In this document: positions 46,062 through 54,474 of the stretch, piece by piece | Numbering within the stretch: position 1 is the stretch's first letter | Layout: each line of letters starts with the position of its first letter | Assembly (NCBI RefSeq): GCF_014644495.1 | Contig: NZ_BMKU01000005.1 | Coordinates: 153,011-217,010 of the forward strand | Length of the DNA stretch: 64,000 nt | Direction of reading: 5' to 3' | Origin: Pseudarthrobacter polychromogenes | Lineage (GTDB): Bacteria; Actinomycetota; Actinomycetes; Actinomycetales; Micrococcaceae | Program-made: the position numbers and the translations under genes | The notes under the pieces: model-generated | What the model was told of the DNA's origin: nothing | Databases searched by the model: none | What the model saw: the letters and a program-made list of their open reading frames with translations, nothing else

Positions 46062-46566
46062 GGGTCCCCAATCCTCGAAGAAGGAGACCAAATTCTTTCG
46101 TTAGTAGTTGTTCCAATACTGCATGCCGCCATCCGGTTATGGATATAACCATTGGGTCGGCAGGCTGTCGGCTTGCACCTCCAGCACGGTTCCCAGCCGT
46201 TAAGCGAATATAGCCCTGAATTTATGCAAAGCGCCATATATCGTTCACTTAGTATTTGCTCAAGATCACCCCTGCTTTTCCTCAAGAGGGGAGCGGATGC
46301 CCTACCTACCTAATGGCCCGCACTCCGCTGCCTCCCCTACCTAATGCCCACGACAGCCGGCGGGGTACCTATACCCGGCGGAGCCGGCAGCAGGATGCCC
46401 TTTACCTACGTAGTTCACGGGGCCAGAGCCGAAAAATGTGAGTACCCACTACTCGTGCCGCCCCATTAGGTAGGGGGTAGGCTCTCGGGACTGCCATCGG
46501 ATCAGCGGTGCCGTGCCTGCGTGCAGCGGGCAAAGCACCGCCGAAATTCCAAACTATCAAGAAGTG
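46062..46566. promoter_or_regulatory. Divergent promoter region of the exopolysaccharide locus
   Basis: About 500 bases between the LuxR-type regulator and the nucleotidyltransferase fusion gene, AT-rich near 46100-46260. The word CCTACCTAATG occurs at 46305-46315 and 46336-46346, and its complement CATTAGGTAGGG at 46464-46475; a related TACCTACGTAG occurs near 46403. The repeated orientation suggests operator sites for the adjacent regulator or another factor. No promoter core was assigned. Confidence 0.65.
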
Positions 46567-48501
46567 GTGAGCGAATTGTCGAATTCTCCCCAACTTCCGG
46601 TTTCCTATTCTGAGTCGGAATTTGCCAGCAAATATCCACATGGCATGAATGCAGGCGCCATTCCAAAGGTTAATTCGGTACTGATAACGGTGTTCCGGGA
46701 ACTCGATAAGTCCGGACTGCCGTGGGTTTTGCTGCGGGGTGAGGATGACTTGGTGCGGCCTGCGGGGGACGTTGACCTGCTTGTTTCGGCTGAACTGGTG
46801 CCCGGCCTGGACCGTCATCTTGCCGGTGTGGGGTTCCGGCGCGTGGTAGCGCTGGGCCACGGGAGCCACCGCTTCTACTTCCGCTACCTCGCGGACGAGG
46901 ATCTCTGGATCAAACTGGACGTGGTTTCAGACATCAGTTTTGGGCTGTTCCAGGAGCTCGGGACCGCCCTGGCCGCCGGCTGCCTTCGGCGGCGCGTGGC
47001 CTTGGGGCCGTTGTGGCTGCCCGAAATCCAGGACCAGGCCTGGCTCCACATCCTTCACCTGGTGCTCGACAAGGGTGCAGTTAATCCCGCCAAGGTCCCG
47101 GCGGCCCGGTCGGCAGCTGCCGTGGCGACGGTCGAAAACCCCATCGCCCTGTTCCTGGACCGGAAATTTGGGACCGGAACAGCGGGGCAGCTGCTCAACC
47201 TGCTGCAGTCCGAGAATTTCGACGACGTCCCTGCCACCGCGGCTGACCTGAAAAGCCGGTGGGCCGGCTCCAGGGTTCCGCCGTGGCTTATCAGCTCGGG
47301 CAACAGGGCGCTGAGGCGGGTAGGCCCCAAGCTCAAGGGCAGCGGGCCCGTGGCAGGAGTGCTGGCCCCCGACGGGGCGGGCAAGACCACCCTGCTCCAC
47401 GGCCTCCGCTCCAGCTGCCCCCTGCCGTCTGCCTATGTCTACATGGGACTGTGGTCCAGCAGTCCCATGGACCGCTGGCTCCAGAAGATCCGTGGCGGTT
47501 TCCTGGTCAGGAAGGTGTTCCGGATATTCCGCGCCGGACTGGCCGCGAGATACTACTCCCTCCGCGGCCGGGTGGTGCTGATGGACCGCCTCGCATTCGA
47601 TGTCCTGCTCCCCGGCTCGAAGGCGGGAAGCCGCCTGGCTGCGTTGACGGATGCGCTGGCCCTGCGGTTCCAGCCACGCCCTGACCTCGTCCTGGTCCTT
47701 GACGTCCCCGGCGAGGTCATGTTTGCCAGGAAGGGTGAGCATACTCCCCAGAAACTGGAGGAATGGCGAAAAGCGTATCTGGAGCTGGCCGAGGAAATCC
47801 CCTCAGCGCACGTCCTGGACGCCAGCCAATCAGAATCCCAGGTCCGGATGAAGGCCAGCGAGCTCTTATGGAATGTCGCCGCACCCAAAGGAAAGGACGG
47901 GCAAGCCGGCACGGAACCGCTCCCCCTGCATCTGTGGACGCTGCTGGATTGGCGTTTCCTGCTTCCAATAAGTCAGCCTGACAAGCTCGGCTATGGAGGC
48001 GGGCTCAGCAGCGACGCGGTGGCGGCGATCAGCCTGCTGGACCCGTCCGCGCGCCGTATCGAGGCATCTCCCGGACCCGCCCCGGCCAATGAATTCGACG
48101 TCGTCCTGCTCTCCGAACCGGACGCGCGCCTGTTTGCCAGCGCCGCCGGGTCCCTCCGGCCGGGCGGGTGGATCTGCCTGCAGGTTCGGCGTTCATTCGG
48201 TTCTCGTCCGGGCCCGTACACCCTCGCAGGGTGGAAGCGGGCGCTGGAGAGGTCAGGCTTCGATGACGTGGCGGTCTACTGGCATGTGCCAACACTCGAA
48301 CGGCCGGCACGCTTTGTGCCTACGGCGTCGAGGACTGCGGTCCAAGATACCCTGGCGCATTATTCGGGCGTACGCTTTGGAAAAGCCAAGGCTGCAATCG
48401 GGAGGCTTGCGTTAAACCTGGGCATGTTCAATGTGGCCGCTGCTGAAGGCACCGTTGTTGGCCGACGGACACCGGAAGCCGGCCGGCAGGAGTTGCAGTG
48501 A
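46567..48501 (+). CDS. Three-part fusion: nucleotidyltransferase-like, thymidylate-kinase-like, methyltransferase-like
   Basis: A 644-residue unusual protein. The N-terminal ~180 residues resemble an uncharacterised nucleotidyltransferase (LPWVLLRGEDDLVRPAGDVD with the DVDLLV acidic motif). The middle has a P-loop kinase domain resembling thymidylate kinase: GVLAPDGAGKTTLLHGLRSS near residue 265, and VLMDRLAFDVLL. The C-terminal ~190 residues look like an incomplete SAM-type Rossmann region (EFDVVLLSEPDARLFASAAG, SLRPGGWICLQVRR). The start is uncertain; the frame is open to 46513 and codon use is AT-rich at the 5' end. The next gene's start overlaps the stop, so the partner kinase is coupled. 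I cannot name the substrate; a modified polysaccharide building block or phosphorylated polymer is plausible. Confidence 0.65.
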   Translation: MSELSNSPQLPVSYSESEFASKYPHGMNAGAIPKVNSVLITVFRELDKSGLPWVLLRGEDDLVRPAGDVDLLVSAELVPGLDRHLAGVGFRRVVALGHGSHRFYFRYLADEDLWIKLDVVSDISFGLFQELGTALAAGCLRRRVALGPLWLPEIQDQAWLHILHLVLDKGAVNPAKVPAARSAAAVATVENPIALFLDRKFGTGTAGQLLNLLQSENFDDVPATAADLKSRWAGSRVPPWLISSGNRALRRVGPKLKGSGPVAGVLAPDGAGKTTLLHGLRSSCPLPSAYVYMGLWSSSPMDRWLQKIRGGFLVRKVFRIFRAGLAARYYSLRGRVVLMDRLAFDVLLPGSKAGSRLAALTDALALRFQPRPDLVLVLDVPGEVMFARKGEHTPQKLEEWRKAYLELAEEIPSAHVLDASQSESQVRMKASELLWNVAAPKGKDGQAGTEPLPLHLWTLLDWRFLLPISQPDKLGYGGGLSSDAVAAISLLDPSARRIEASPGPAPANEFDVVLLSEPDARLFASAAGSLRPGGWICLQVRRSFGSRPGPYTLAGWKRALERSGFDDVAVYWHVPTLERPARFVPTASRTAVQDTLAHYSGVRFGKAKAAIGRLALNLGMFNVAAAEGTVVGRRTPEAGRQELQ

Positions 48502-49523
48502 AATACATTGACCAGATCCTCCGCGATAACTACCGGGCGCTCGAGCTGAAGAAGTTCGGCCTTACCGGCCAGTGGGAAACACTCCTGCTGACGCCGCAGT
48601 TCGTCACTTCCCGGCACGTAGTGGCGCTCATTTTTTCCACGGACGCCCAGGTTCCCCGGCTCGTGGTCAAGATCCCCCGCCAGCCTGGAGACAACGAAAG
48701 CGTGCGCAAGGAAGCCGATGTACTGCTGCAGCTCAAGTCGCTGGGAGTAGGGTCCGAACAGGGTGCCCCGGAAGTTGTGGGAGTTCTGGACGTCGGGGGA
48801 CAGACAGTGCTGATTGAGACCGCCGTGGTGGGCAGCCTGCTGGAGCCCCACCTCGTTGTGCAGGACTTTCCCCGTGCCTTGGACGCAGGCCTTAACTTCG
48901 TCGCTGCGCTGCCGTGCACCAGGCCGGTGCCGGAAAACACGGACTGGTACCAGCGGACCATCGCCGGCCCCTTGGCCGAACTGGCATCGCTGCTGCCGGC
49001 GGACACGGAAGTGGCCCGGTTAATTGACCGCACCCATGAGGTGTTGGCGCCACTGAGGGCCGAGCAGCTTCCGGCAGTTGTGGAACATGGTGACCTCAGC
49101 TACCAGAACCTGTTCCTGCAGCCGAACGGCCGCCTCCAGGTGGTGGACTGGGAACGCTCGCGCCTTGATGGCCTGCCCGCCCATGACCTGATTTTCTACC
49201 TGCAGTACATTGGCCAGTCGCAGGAAGATGCGTTGTCCTCCCGCCGCCTTCAGCTCCGGGCCTTCGAGAATGCCTTCAGCCCCGGTGGATGGGCCTTGAA
49301 ACCCCTGGCGCAACACCTGCGGCTGCGTGAGGTGGAACCGGAACTGCTTCCCTACCTGGTCATCGCGACGTGGGCGCGTTCAGCAGCCACAATGACCTAC
49401 CGCCTGGCAGGCCAGGCCGTACATGACGGGGACACCGGCCACGTCCAGGCCGCAGTGACGGCGGATCGTGACTTCTGGCTCTGGCGCCATGCGGTCACCG
49501 ACTGGGCAGCGGTCCCTGCCTAG
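48498..49523 (+). CDS. Aminoglycoside phosphotransferase-like kinase (APH family)
   Basis: A 341-residue kinase-fold protein of the APH/choline-kinase superfamily. Catalytic loop VVEHGDLSYQNLFLQPNGRL near residues 193-213 and metal motif QVVDWERSRLDG follow in the proper order. It is translationally coupled to the preceding fusion protein (GTGA overlap). In polysaccharide loci such kinases may phosphorylate small polyols, sugars or choline-like groups, so antibiotic resistance is not implied. Substrate unknown. Confidence 0.85.
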   Translation: MKYIDQILRDNYRALELKKFGLTGQWETLLLTPQFVTSRHVVALIFSTDAQVPRLVVKIPRQPGDNESVRKEADVLLQLKSLGVGSEQGAPEVVGVLDVGGQTVLIETAVVGSLLEPHLVVQDFPRALDAGLNFVAALPCTRPVPENTDWYQRTIAGPLAELASLLPADTEVARLIDRTHEVLAPLRAEQLPAVVEHGDLSYQNLFLQPNGRLQVVDWERSRLDGLPAHDLIFYLQYIGQSQEDALSSRRLQLRAFENAFSPGGWALKPLAQHLRLREVEPELLPYLVIATWARSAATMTYRLAGQAVHDGDTGHVQAAVTADRDFWLWRHAVTDWAAVPA

Positions 49524-49574
49524 GGCTGTGATCAGCCGCTAAATTGCCTGCAAGATCGACAGTCTGGGGAGAAG

Positions 49575-51050
49575 ATGTACACCAAGGAAACGGCCTCCGA
49601 GTTCTCGCCCAGGCTGGACATCGTCCCTTTTCTGCTGTTCTGCGGCGGCCTGGTACTTATCACCATCGCCGCCAGCCTCGGTTCGATGGCGATCCTTGCC
49701 GCAGTGGCGGCAGTGGTCTTTTTCTCCGTCATAGCGCAATTGATTCATCGCCTGGCTGAGCGGAAGGCGGAGATTTCGTTTTTCCTGATCATTCCCACGA
49801 TCATGTCAGCGACGCAGAACGTCTATCTGACTACCGTCGCGGGTGACCTCGACAGCGGACGGCTCCAATTTGCCATCATCCTGAACTTCCTCTTCTCGGT
49901 TGCCCTGTATCTGGTTTTGATCTCGGCAAGAAAGCCGGCCCCCGAAGGGAACGCCCTTCGGAAACTGATCAAAGCAGTGACAACCTGCCTGGCCATCCTT
50001 GTTCTCTACGGTGCTGCGACCGTCGTGTTGTTCCAACATGATTTGGCAGCAGCAGCCGCCTCCTCAAGGAACATCATGGCTCCGTTCCTGTTCCTCCTTA
50101 TTGGCCTGCACGCCAGTGCCTGGGCCAGGCATGCCGTATACCTCCGCTACCTGGTAATGCTGGGCTTCGTGGCGATTGTCTTCGGTTTCATTGAAGCGAA
50201 TACGCCTGATTTCTGGCAAACACTCAATCTCCGGGACCTGTGGGAGAAAAAGGGAATTTCTGTTCAGCAGGACTCCGGCCTGCCCAAAAACTTCTTTGCT
50301 TCGGAGCAGGTGGTTCCGGGTGAGTTCCTCAGGCGTATGGCCGGTCCCTTCGCGGACCCGGTGAATTTCGGAACCTTCCTCTTCGCGGTGTTCATGGCGG
50401 CTTGGTATCTCCGCGGGCTGCTCTGCCAGATCGCAACGGTGGCAGCGATGGTTTTGGCCGTCAGTAAGGGTGCGCTCGTTGGCCTGATCGTGTTCCTGGC
50501 ATTTTGGACCCGCTTCTACGCATCGAGAACCAGCCACATCATTGCGCTAATGCTGCTGGCTGCAGGGGCTTACAACTTCTATCTGTTTACCGTTTCCAGT
50601 TCAACAGGCAGTACAGCGGCACACATTGACGGTTTCACCGCTGCCTTTGTGGAGTTCCCGCATCATCCCCTCGGGCGTGGACTGGGCAGTTCCGGAGTCC
50701 TCGCTGGTCTATTTTCGGAAGGGTCCGAGTCCACGTCGGCCGTGACGGAGAGCGGACTGGGCATGGTTATCGGCCAACTCGGAATAGTTGGTCTGGCCGT
50801 GTACCTGGTGTTCTTTTTCCAGCTGTCGAGACACGTCCTACGGATCAAAGACCTCCGCGACAAGACGTTGGCGGCAGGCCTCCTGGGCGGGTTCCTCTTG
50901 AATGCCGCCTTCAATGAGGTAGCGCTCAGTCCCAACTCGGCGGCACCCTATTTCATCATCCTCGGCCTGGTCATCGGCTCGGACCTCGCGGCGCAACAGG
51001 AGCCGGACGCCGTGCCTGCTGTCCTGCGCAGGGAGGCATCCCCCTTGTAA
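49575..51050 (+). CDS. O-antigen ligase/polymerase-like membrane protein (Wzy/WaaL-type)
   Basis: A polytopic membrane protein of 491 residues with roughly 11-12 hydrophobic segments and a larger external loop near residues 200-270 (WEKKGISVQQDSGLPKNFFA, FLRRMAGPFADPVNFGTFLF). A second loop has HHPLGRGLGSSGVLAG, similar to the PLGxGxG loop of Wzy/WaaL-type proteins. It probably polymerises or attaches repeat units outside the membrane. The ATG follows GGGGAGAAG. It reads with the two preceding genes and is followed by 16-base tandem repeats beginning at the stop codon. Confidence 0.83.
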   Translation: MYTKETASEFSPRLDIVPFLLFCGGLVLITIAASLGSMAILAAVAAVVFFSVIAQLIHRLAERKAEISFFLIIPTIMSATQNVYLTTVAGDLDSGRLQFAIILNFLFSVALYLVLISARKPAPEGNALRKLIKAVTTCLAILVLYGAATVVLFQHDLAAAAASSRNIMAPFLFLLIGLHASAWARHAVYLRYLVMLGFVAIVFGFIEANTPDFWQTLNLRDLWEKKGISVQQDSGLPKNFFASEQVVPGEFLRRMAGPFADPVNFGTFLFAVFMAAWYLRGLLCQIATVAAMVLAVSKGALVGLIVFLAFWTRFYASRTSHIIALMLLAAGAYNFYLFTVSSSTGSTAAHIDGFTAAFVEFPHHPLGRGLGSSGVLAGLFSEGSESTSAVTESGLGMVIGQLGIVGLAVYLVFFFQLSRHVLRIKDLRDKTLAAGLLGGFLLNAAFNEVALSPNSAAPYFIILGLVIGSDLAAQQEPDAVPAVLRREASPL

Positions 51051-51109
51051 GGGACCTGGTTTGCACGGGACCTGCTTTGTAAGGGACATGGTCTGTAACG
51101 GACGTGGGG
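51035..51109. repeat. 16-base tandem repeat at the 3' end of the ligase gene
   Basis: Units of 16 bases like GGGACCTGCTTTGTAA occur at 51051-51066, 51067-51082 and 51083-51098; partial units precede (51035-51050, containing the stop codon) and follow. They differ at one to three positions. Such an array can expand or contract. Confidence 0.7.
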
Positions 51110-51359
51110 CCGGAAGGGGACCTCTGGTTCAAGCAGGTCCTGGCGGGTCAGGCCGCCTTCCTGGCCGGGACCCGCCGTCGCGCTTTGCCGTTCGACGGCA
51201 CCGGCGGCGACAGGTGGTACACCGGCTCTACGTACCTGCCCGACTACCGTCTATTCCGCCGCTGTCATGCCGGCGGCAGGTGACCGTCGAAACCGGCTTG
51301 CCCGGACACTGACACAGGCCGCATCTCCGCCTGAGCGGTTGATGATTGTCCGAGCCCTC
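51110..51359. terminator. Convergent intergenic region with GC hairpin
   Basis: The 250 bases between two converging genes contain no supported gene. Arms GGCGGGTC (51142-51149) and GACCCGCC (51169-51176) form a stable hairpin with an inner GGCC pairing; it could terminate both transcripts. No T-run accompanies it. Confidence 0.45.
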
Positions 51360-52829
51360 CTATTCAGCGGGGGCGTCCTGCCGGCGGCGAACGAGGTGCA
51401 GCAGCTCATTGTGCAGGGTTGGGAATCCAAACCGGAGGACGCCATACACGGCGGCTATGGCGGTCACAAATACCAGCGCCGCTGTCAGGGGAGCCCCCAA
51501 GTAGGGTTGCAGGAACATGATTGTTCCAGCCGCCGCCACGGCGATGCTGCAGGCAAAGGCCGGCAAAACAGCGCGCAGCATTGCTTTTGGTCCGATGTGG
51601 ATCACCTTGGCAGCTACCGTCTGCATTCCGATGGCAAAGAGAAGTGCTGTTGCCATTTGGGCGCACGCAACCGCGATGATCCCCCACTGGGCAGCCACCA
51701 GCAGGACCGGCACCAGCACTGCCAGCCGGATGAGTGAGAACGTGATCGAGATGCCGGGGCGGCCTATGGCCTTGTAGACGTCGTTCGCGCCCGCTCCCAG
51801 GGAGCGGGCTGCCGCATACAGGGCCAGGAAAACGAGCGGAATGACAGACTCAGACCATTGGCCGCCGAAGACCAGGGGGACGAGGATCGGTGCCAGAACT
51901 GCCAGGCCCACACCCGCCGTCATGCCGTACAGGGACTGTACGCGGACACCCTTCAGGTAGCCGTCCCGCAACCGTTCCGGCTGGTGCTGCACCTGGGTGT
52001 AAAGCGGGAACAGGACTGTGGAGAGCACAAAGAAGACGTTGATGATCAGGGCTTCGGGGAGCCTGAAAGCCAGCGTGTAGTAACCCAGGGCCTGGGCGCC
52101 AAGGATCACGCCGATGATCACATAGTCGATGTCGAAGATGAGCCGCGCCAGGAGATTGCTGCCTGCCACCGGAACGCCGAATTTAAGGTTTGCCCGGAGA
52201 GCGTTTTTTGCCACGCGCCAGATCTGCCAGGGAGCGCCCTTGCGGACCAGCCACCAGCACGTAGCTGCATACGCAACCGTCCCTGCCGCGGTGCCTGCCG
52301 CGAGCGAGAAGGCACCGTAACCTGCGAAAGCGAGGACCAGGCTCAGTACTCCTGTGACGAGCGCCCGGATAATCGGGGCCACCGCCAGCCTCCTGAACAG
52401 AAGGTCGCGTCGCAGCAGGGCTTCCGGAACCGCACCCAGCGACGTTGCCAGGACTGCGATGGACAGCACCTGCACCAGGGGGCCCACGTCCGGCAGCTGG
52501 AAAAGCCCGGCGATCCATGGCGCCGAAAAGAACGTCAAGAGTGCCAGGGATGTACCAAGAACCACTGAAACCAGCAGCGCCGAGCGGGCCGCGACGCCGG
52601 AGGGAGGCAAATAGACCAGCGCCTGCGCGACGCCGGCATCGGCAACTGTCTCGACGTAGGCCATGAGGACCAGTGCCGCGGCCACGAGGCCATACTGTTC
52701 AGGCGACAGGAGTCGTGCCAGCACGATCGTCGTTATGAGGACGATCGCCTTCCCGCCCACCAGGGCAAGCCCCTGCCACACCGCGCCCCGGAAGCCGACA
52801 CGGGCAAGTCCACCAGCAACGTTCGTCAT
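51360..52829 (-). CDS. Oligosaccharide flippase family protein (Wzx-like)
   Basis: A polytopic membrane protein of 489 residues with about 12-14 hydrophobic segments, belonging to the polysaccharide flippase/MATE-like fold (PF13440-like). N-terminal GFRGAVWQGLALVGGKAIVL and RLLSPEQYGLVAAALVLMAY are family-typical. It would move lipid-linked repeat units outward for the Wzy-like proteins. The ATG has GGAAGG 8 bases upstream. Orientation opposes the neighbouring genes, suggesting separate regulation or a locus built by rearrangement. Confidence 0.9.
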   Translation of the reverse strand: MTNVAGGLARVGFRGAVWQGLALVGGKAIVLITTIVLARLLSPEQYGLVAAALVLMAYVETVADAGVAQALVYLPPSGVAARSALLVSVVLGTSLALLTFFSAPWIAGLFQLPDVGPLVQVLSIAVLATSLGAVPEALLRRDLLFRRLAVAPIIRALVTGVLSLVLAFAGYGAFSLAAGTAAGTVAYAATCWWLVRKGAPWQIWRVAKNALRANLKFGVPVAGSNLLARLIFDIDYVIIGVILGAQALGYYTLAFRLPEALIINVFFVLSTVLFPLYTQVQHQPERLRDGYLKGVRVQSLYGMTAGVGLAVLAPILVPLVFGGQWSESVIPLVFLALYAAARSLGAGANDVYKAIGRPGISITFSLIRLAVLVPVLLVAAQWGIIAVACAQMATALLFAIGMQTVAAKVIHIGPKAMLRAVLPAFACSIAVAAAGTIMFLQPYLGAPLTAALVFVTAIAAVYGVLRFGFPTLHNELLHLVRRRQDAPAE

Positions 52830-53126
52830 GGGTTGGAGCCTTCCTGTGGCCTCTTTGCAAAAGTTTACTGTCTGGGTACGGCCGGGTGGGAAGTATTCAC
52901 AGGAATTGAGCAGTTATTGAGCTAAATACTGTTCCCGGGCATCTGAAGCCCGGGTTGCCGGCGTTCCAGGCCAACGGAAGGGGGAAAACGAATTGTTTGC
53001 TCAATTTTCCGGTGCGTCCCTGGCTGCTGGTGCATACTGTTGTCGAGGCCGGACGAATCCTTCGTGGAAATTCCTAGGGGCCGTGCCGCCTAATTATTTG
53101 TCCCTTTGGTGCAAAAGCGGAGTAAC
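52830..53126. promoter_or_regulatory. Divergent intergenic region with hairpin
   Basis: About 300 bases between the flippase and the next glycosyltransferase, divergent, so promoters for both are expected. A perfect 7-bp hairpin CCCGGGC/GCCCGGG lies at 52934-52954. No clear operator was seen. Confidence 0.45.
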
Positions 53127-54263
53127 GTGGCTAATTCAGACGCAGTGCCTGTACCTAATAGTTCTCAAATTCCCGCCACACTCATTCTGGTGGCACCCCG
53201 TGTGGGTTCGGGTGGAGTCGGCGACTATGCGGAAGAGTTCATCGCCGCTGCTGTGCCCAACTTTTCCGCATTCCGTGAAATCAGGACTGAGGGACCGGGC
53301 AACGCCGGGCTCCGTGATGTGCTTCGTGACCGGCGAAGGCTCTCCAAAGCGGTGAAGGAATCCCTCGCTGCCGGCCGGGTGGTGGTTCACTTCGAGTTGT
53401 CAGCGGCGTCGCTGGGTCCCTTTTGGTTGCTGGCGGGCCGCTCGCGGGACATCACCACAACGGCTACCGTGCATGACCCCCCGCTGGCCGCGTGGTGGCC
53501 TTTCCGCTTCAAAGGGGTGGCCAGGAGCAAGCTGCTTCACCACGGCATCCATCTCCCGCTGCGCCCCGCCAGTGCCCGGCTGGAACGGTGGCTGTTGCGG
53601 GACGCCACCTTGTTTGCGCTCAGTGACGTCGGCGCGGCAGCGCTTCGAAAAACCTTTCCCGCTTGCCGGGTTCTCAGCACCTGGCACTTTGTGCCGCCCA
53701 GGCCTGCCCTGAAGTCTGCTTCCCAGCGTCCGCTGGCGGTAGGACTCTACGGTCACGCCTCTAAAGGCAAAGGGTTCGACAGGCTGGTCGAGCTTCGCCG
53801 CGAACTCCCGCCGGACGTCGAAATCCGCGTCGCCGGCAGGGGAACCGAACAGCTGCCGCCGATCCCCGGAGTCACCATCCTGGGAGCGGTCGAGGGGCCG
53901 CAGGAGGACGCTTTCTTTGAGTCCGTGAGGGCCATCCTTCTGCCCTACGACAAGACGAGCCGCTTTTATGGCAAAATCCTGCCTGCCTCCGGGGTGGCCT
54001 CAAGGGCCTTCGCATACCGCACCCCCGTGATCGGATTTGACTCCGGGACGCTGGGGGAAGCTTCCAAGGCCGGCGGGCTGATCGTGGTCCCCGCTTCTGT
54101 CCGGGAACTGGCAGAGGCTGCCCACAGGACCATCACCGATTCGGCCGAGCTGGAACGCCTCGACCGCCAAATAACAGGGCTGCAGATCGAGCGGACGGTC
54201 GCCCTGGCTGCCGCGCCGTACCTGGCCTACTGGACGTGTGCGGTCAACGGGGGAGGTTCATGA
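53127..54263 (+). CDS. Glycosyltransferase, group 1-like
   Basis: A 378-residue GT-B-type glycosyltransferase presumably adding a sugar to the lipid-linked repeat unit. The N-terminal part has LVAPRVGSGGVGDYAEEFIA, the acceptor-domain glycine loop. The C-terminal donor domain shows VGLYGHASKGKGFDRLVELR, VEIRVAGRGTEQLPPI, and a final active-site region SRAFAYRTPVIGFDSGTLGE. GTG at 53127 preceded by GCGGAG is chosen over TTG/GTG a few codons earlier. Donor and acceptor unknown. Confidence 0.82.
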   Translation: MANSDAVPVPNSSQIPATLILVAPRVGSGGVGDYAEEFIAAAVPNFSAFREIRTEGPGNAGLRDVLRDRRRLSKAVKESLAAGRVVVHFELSAASLGPFWLLAGRSRDITTTATVHDPPLAAWWPFRFKGVARSKLLHHGIHLPLRPASARLERWLLRDATLFALSDVGAAALRKTFPACRVLSTWHFVPPRPALKSASQRPLAVGLYGHASKGKGFDRLVELRRELPPDVEIRVAGRGTEQLPPIPGVTILGAVEGPQEDAFFESVRAILLPYDKTSRFYGKILPASGVASRAFAYRTPVIGFDSGTLGEASKAGGLIVVPASVRELAEAAHRTITDSAELERLDRQITGLQIERTVALAAAPYLAYWTCAVNGGGS

Positions 54264-54474
54264 CGTACAGACGGTTGTGGGTATCCACATACTCCCGACG
54301 TGGCACTTGTTGGGAGATGCTGGTCGGCATAGCGTGAGAAAGGACAGATTCCGTCACACGCGATGCTTGCGATTCTGCGGGTATTGAAACCTGTCCGGAT
54401 GATTCCGGGGCTTGACCCTGCATTGCAGCGATTCTGGAGGCGTTGCAGCAAATCTCGAGAGGGACGACCAACTC
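54264..54474. other. Short intergenic region, nothing recognised
   Basis: About 210 bases between two genes of the same direction. No supported gene, repeat or clear promoter is seen; the frame upstream of the next start is open but not convincing. Confidence 0.4.

Noticed and set aside
48498..49523. Aminoglycoside resistance gene
   Set aside because: APH fold is broad and the gene is coupled to a polysaccharide-locus gene, so resistance is not supported.
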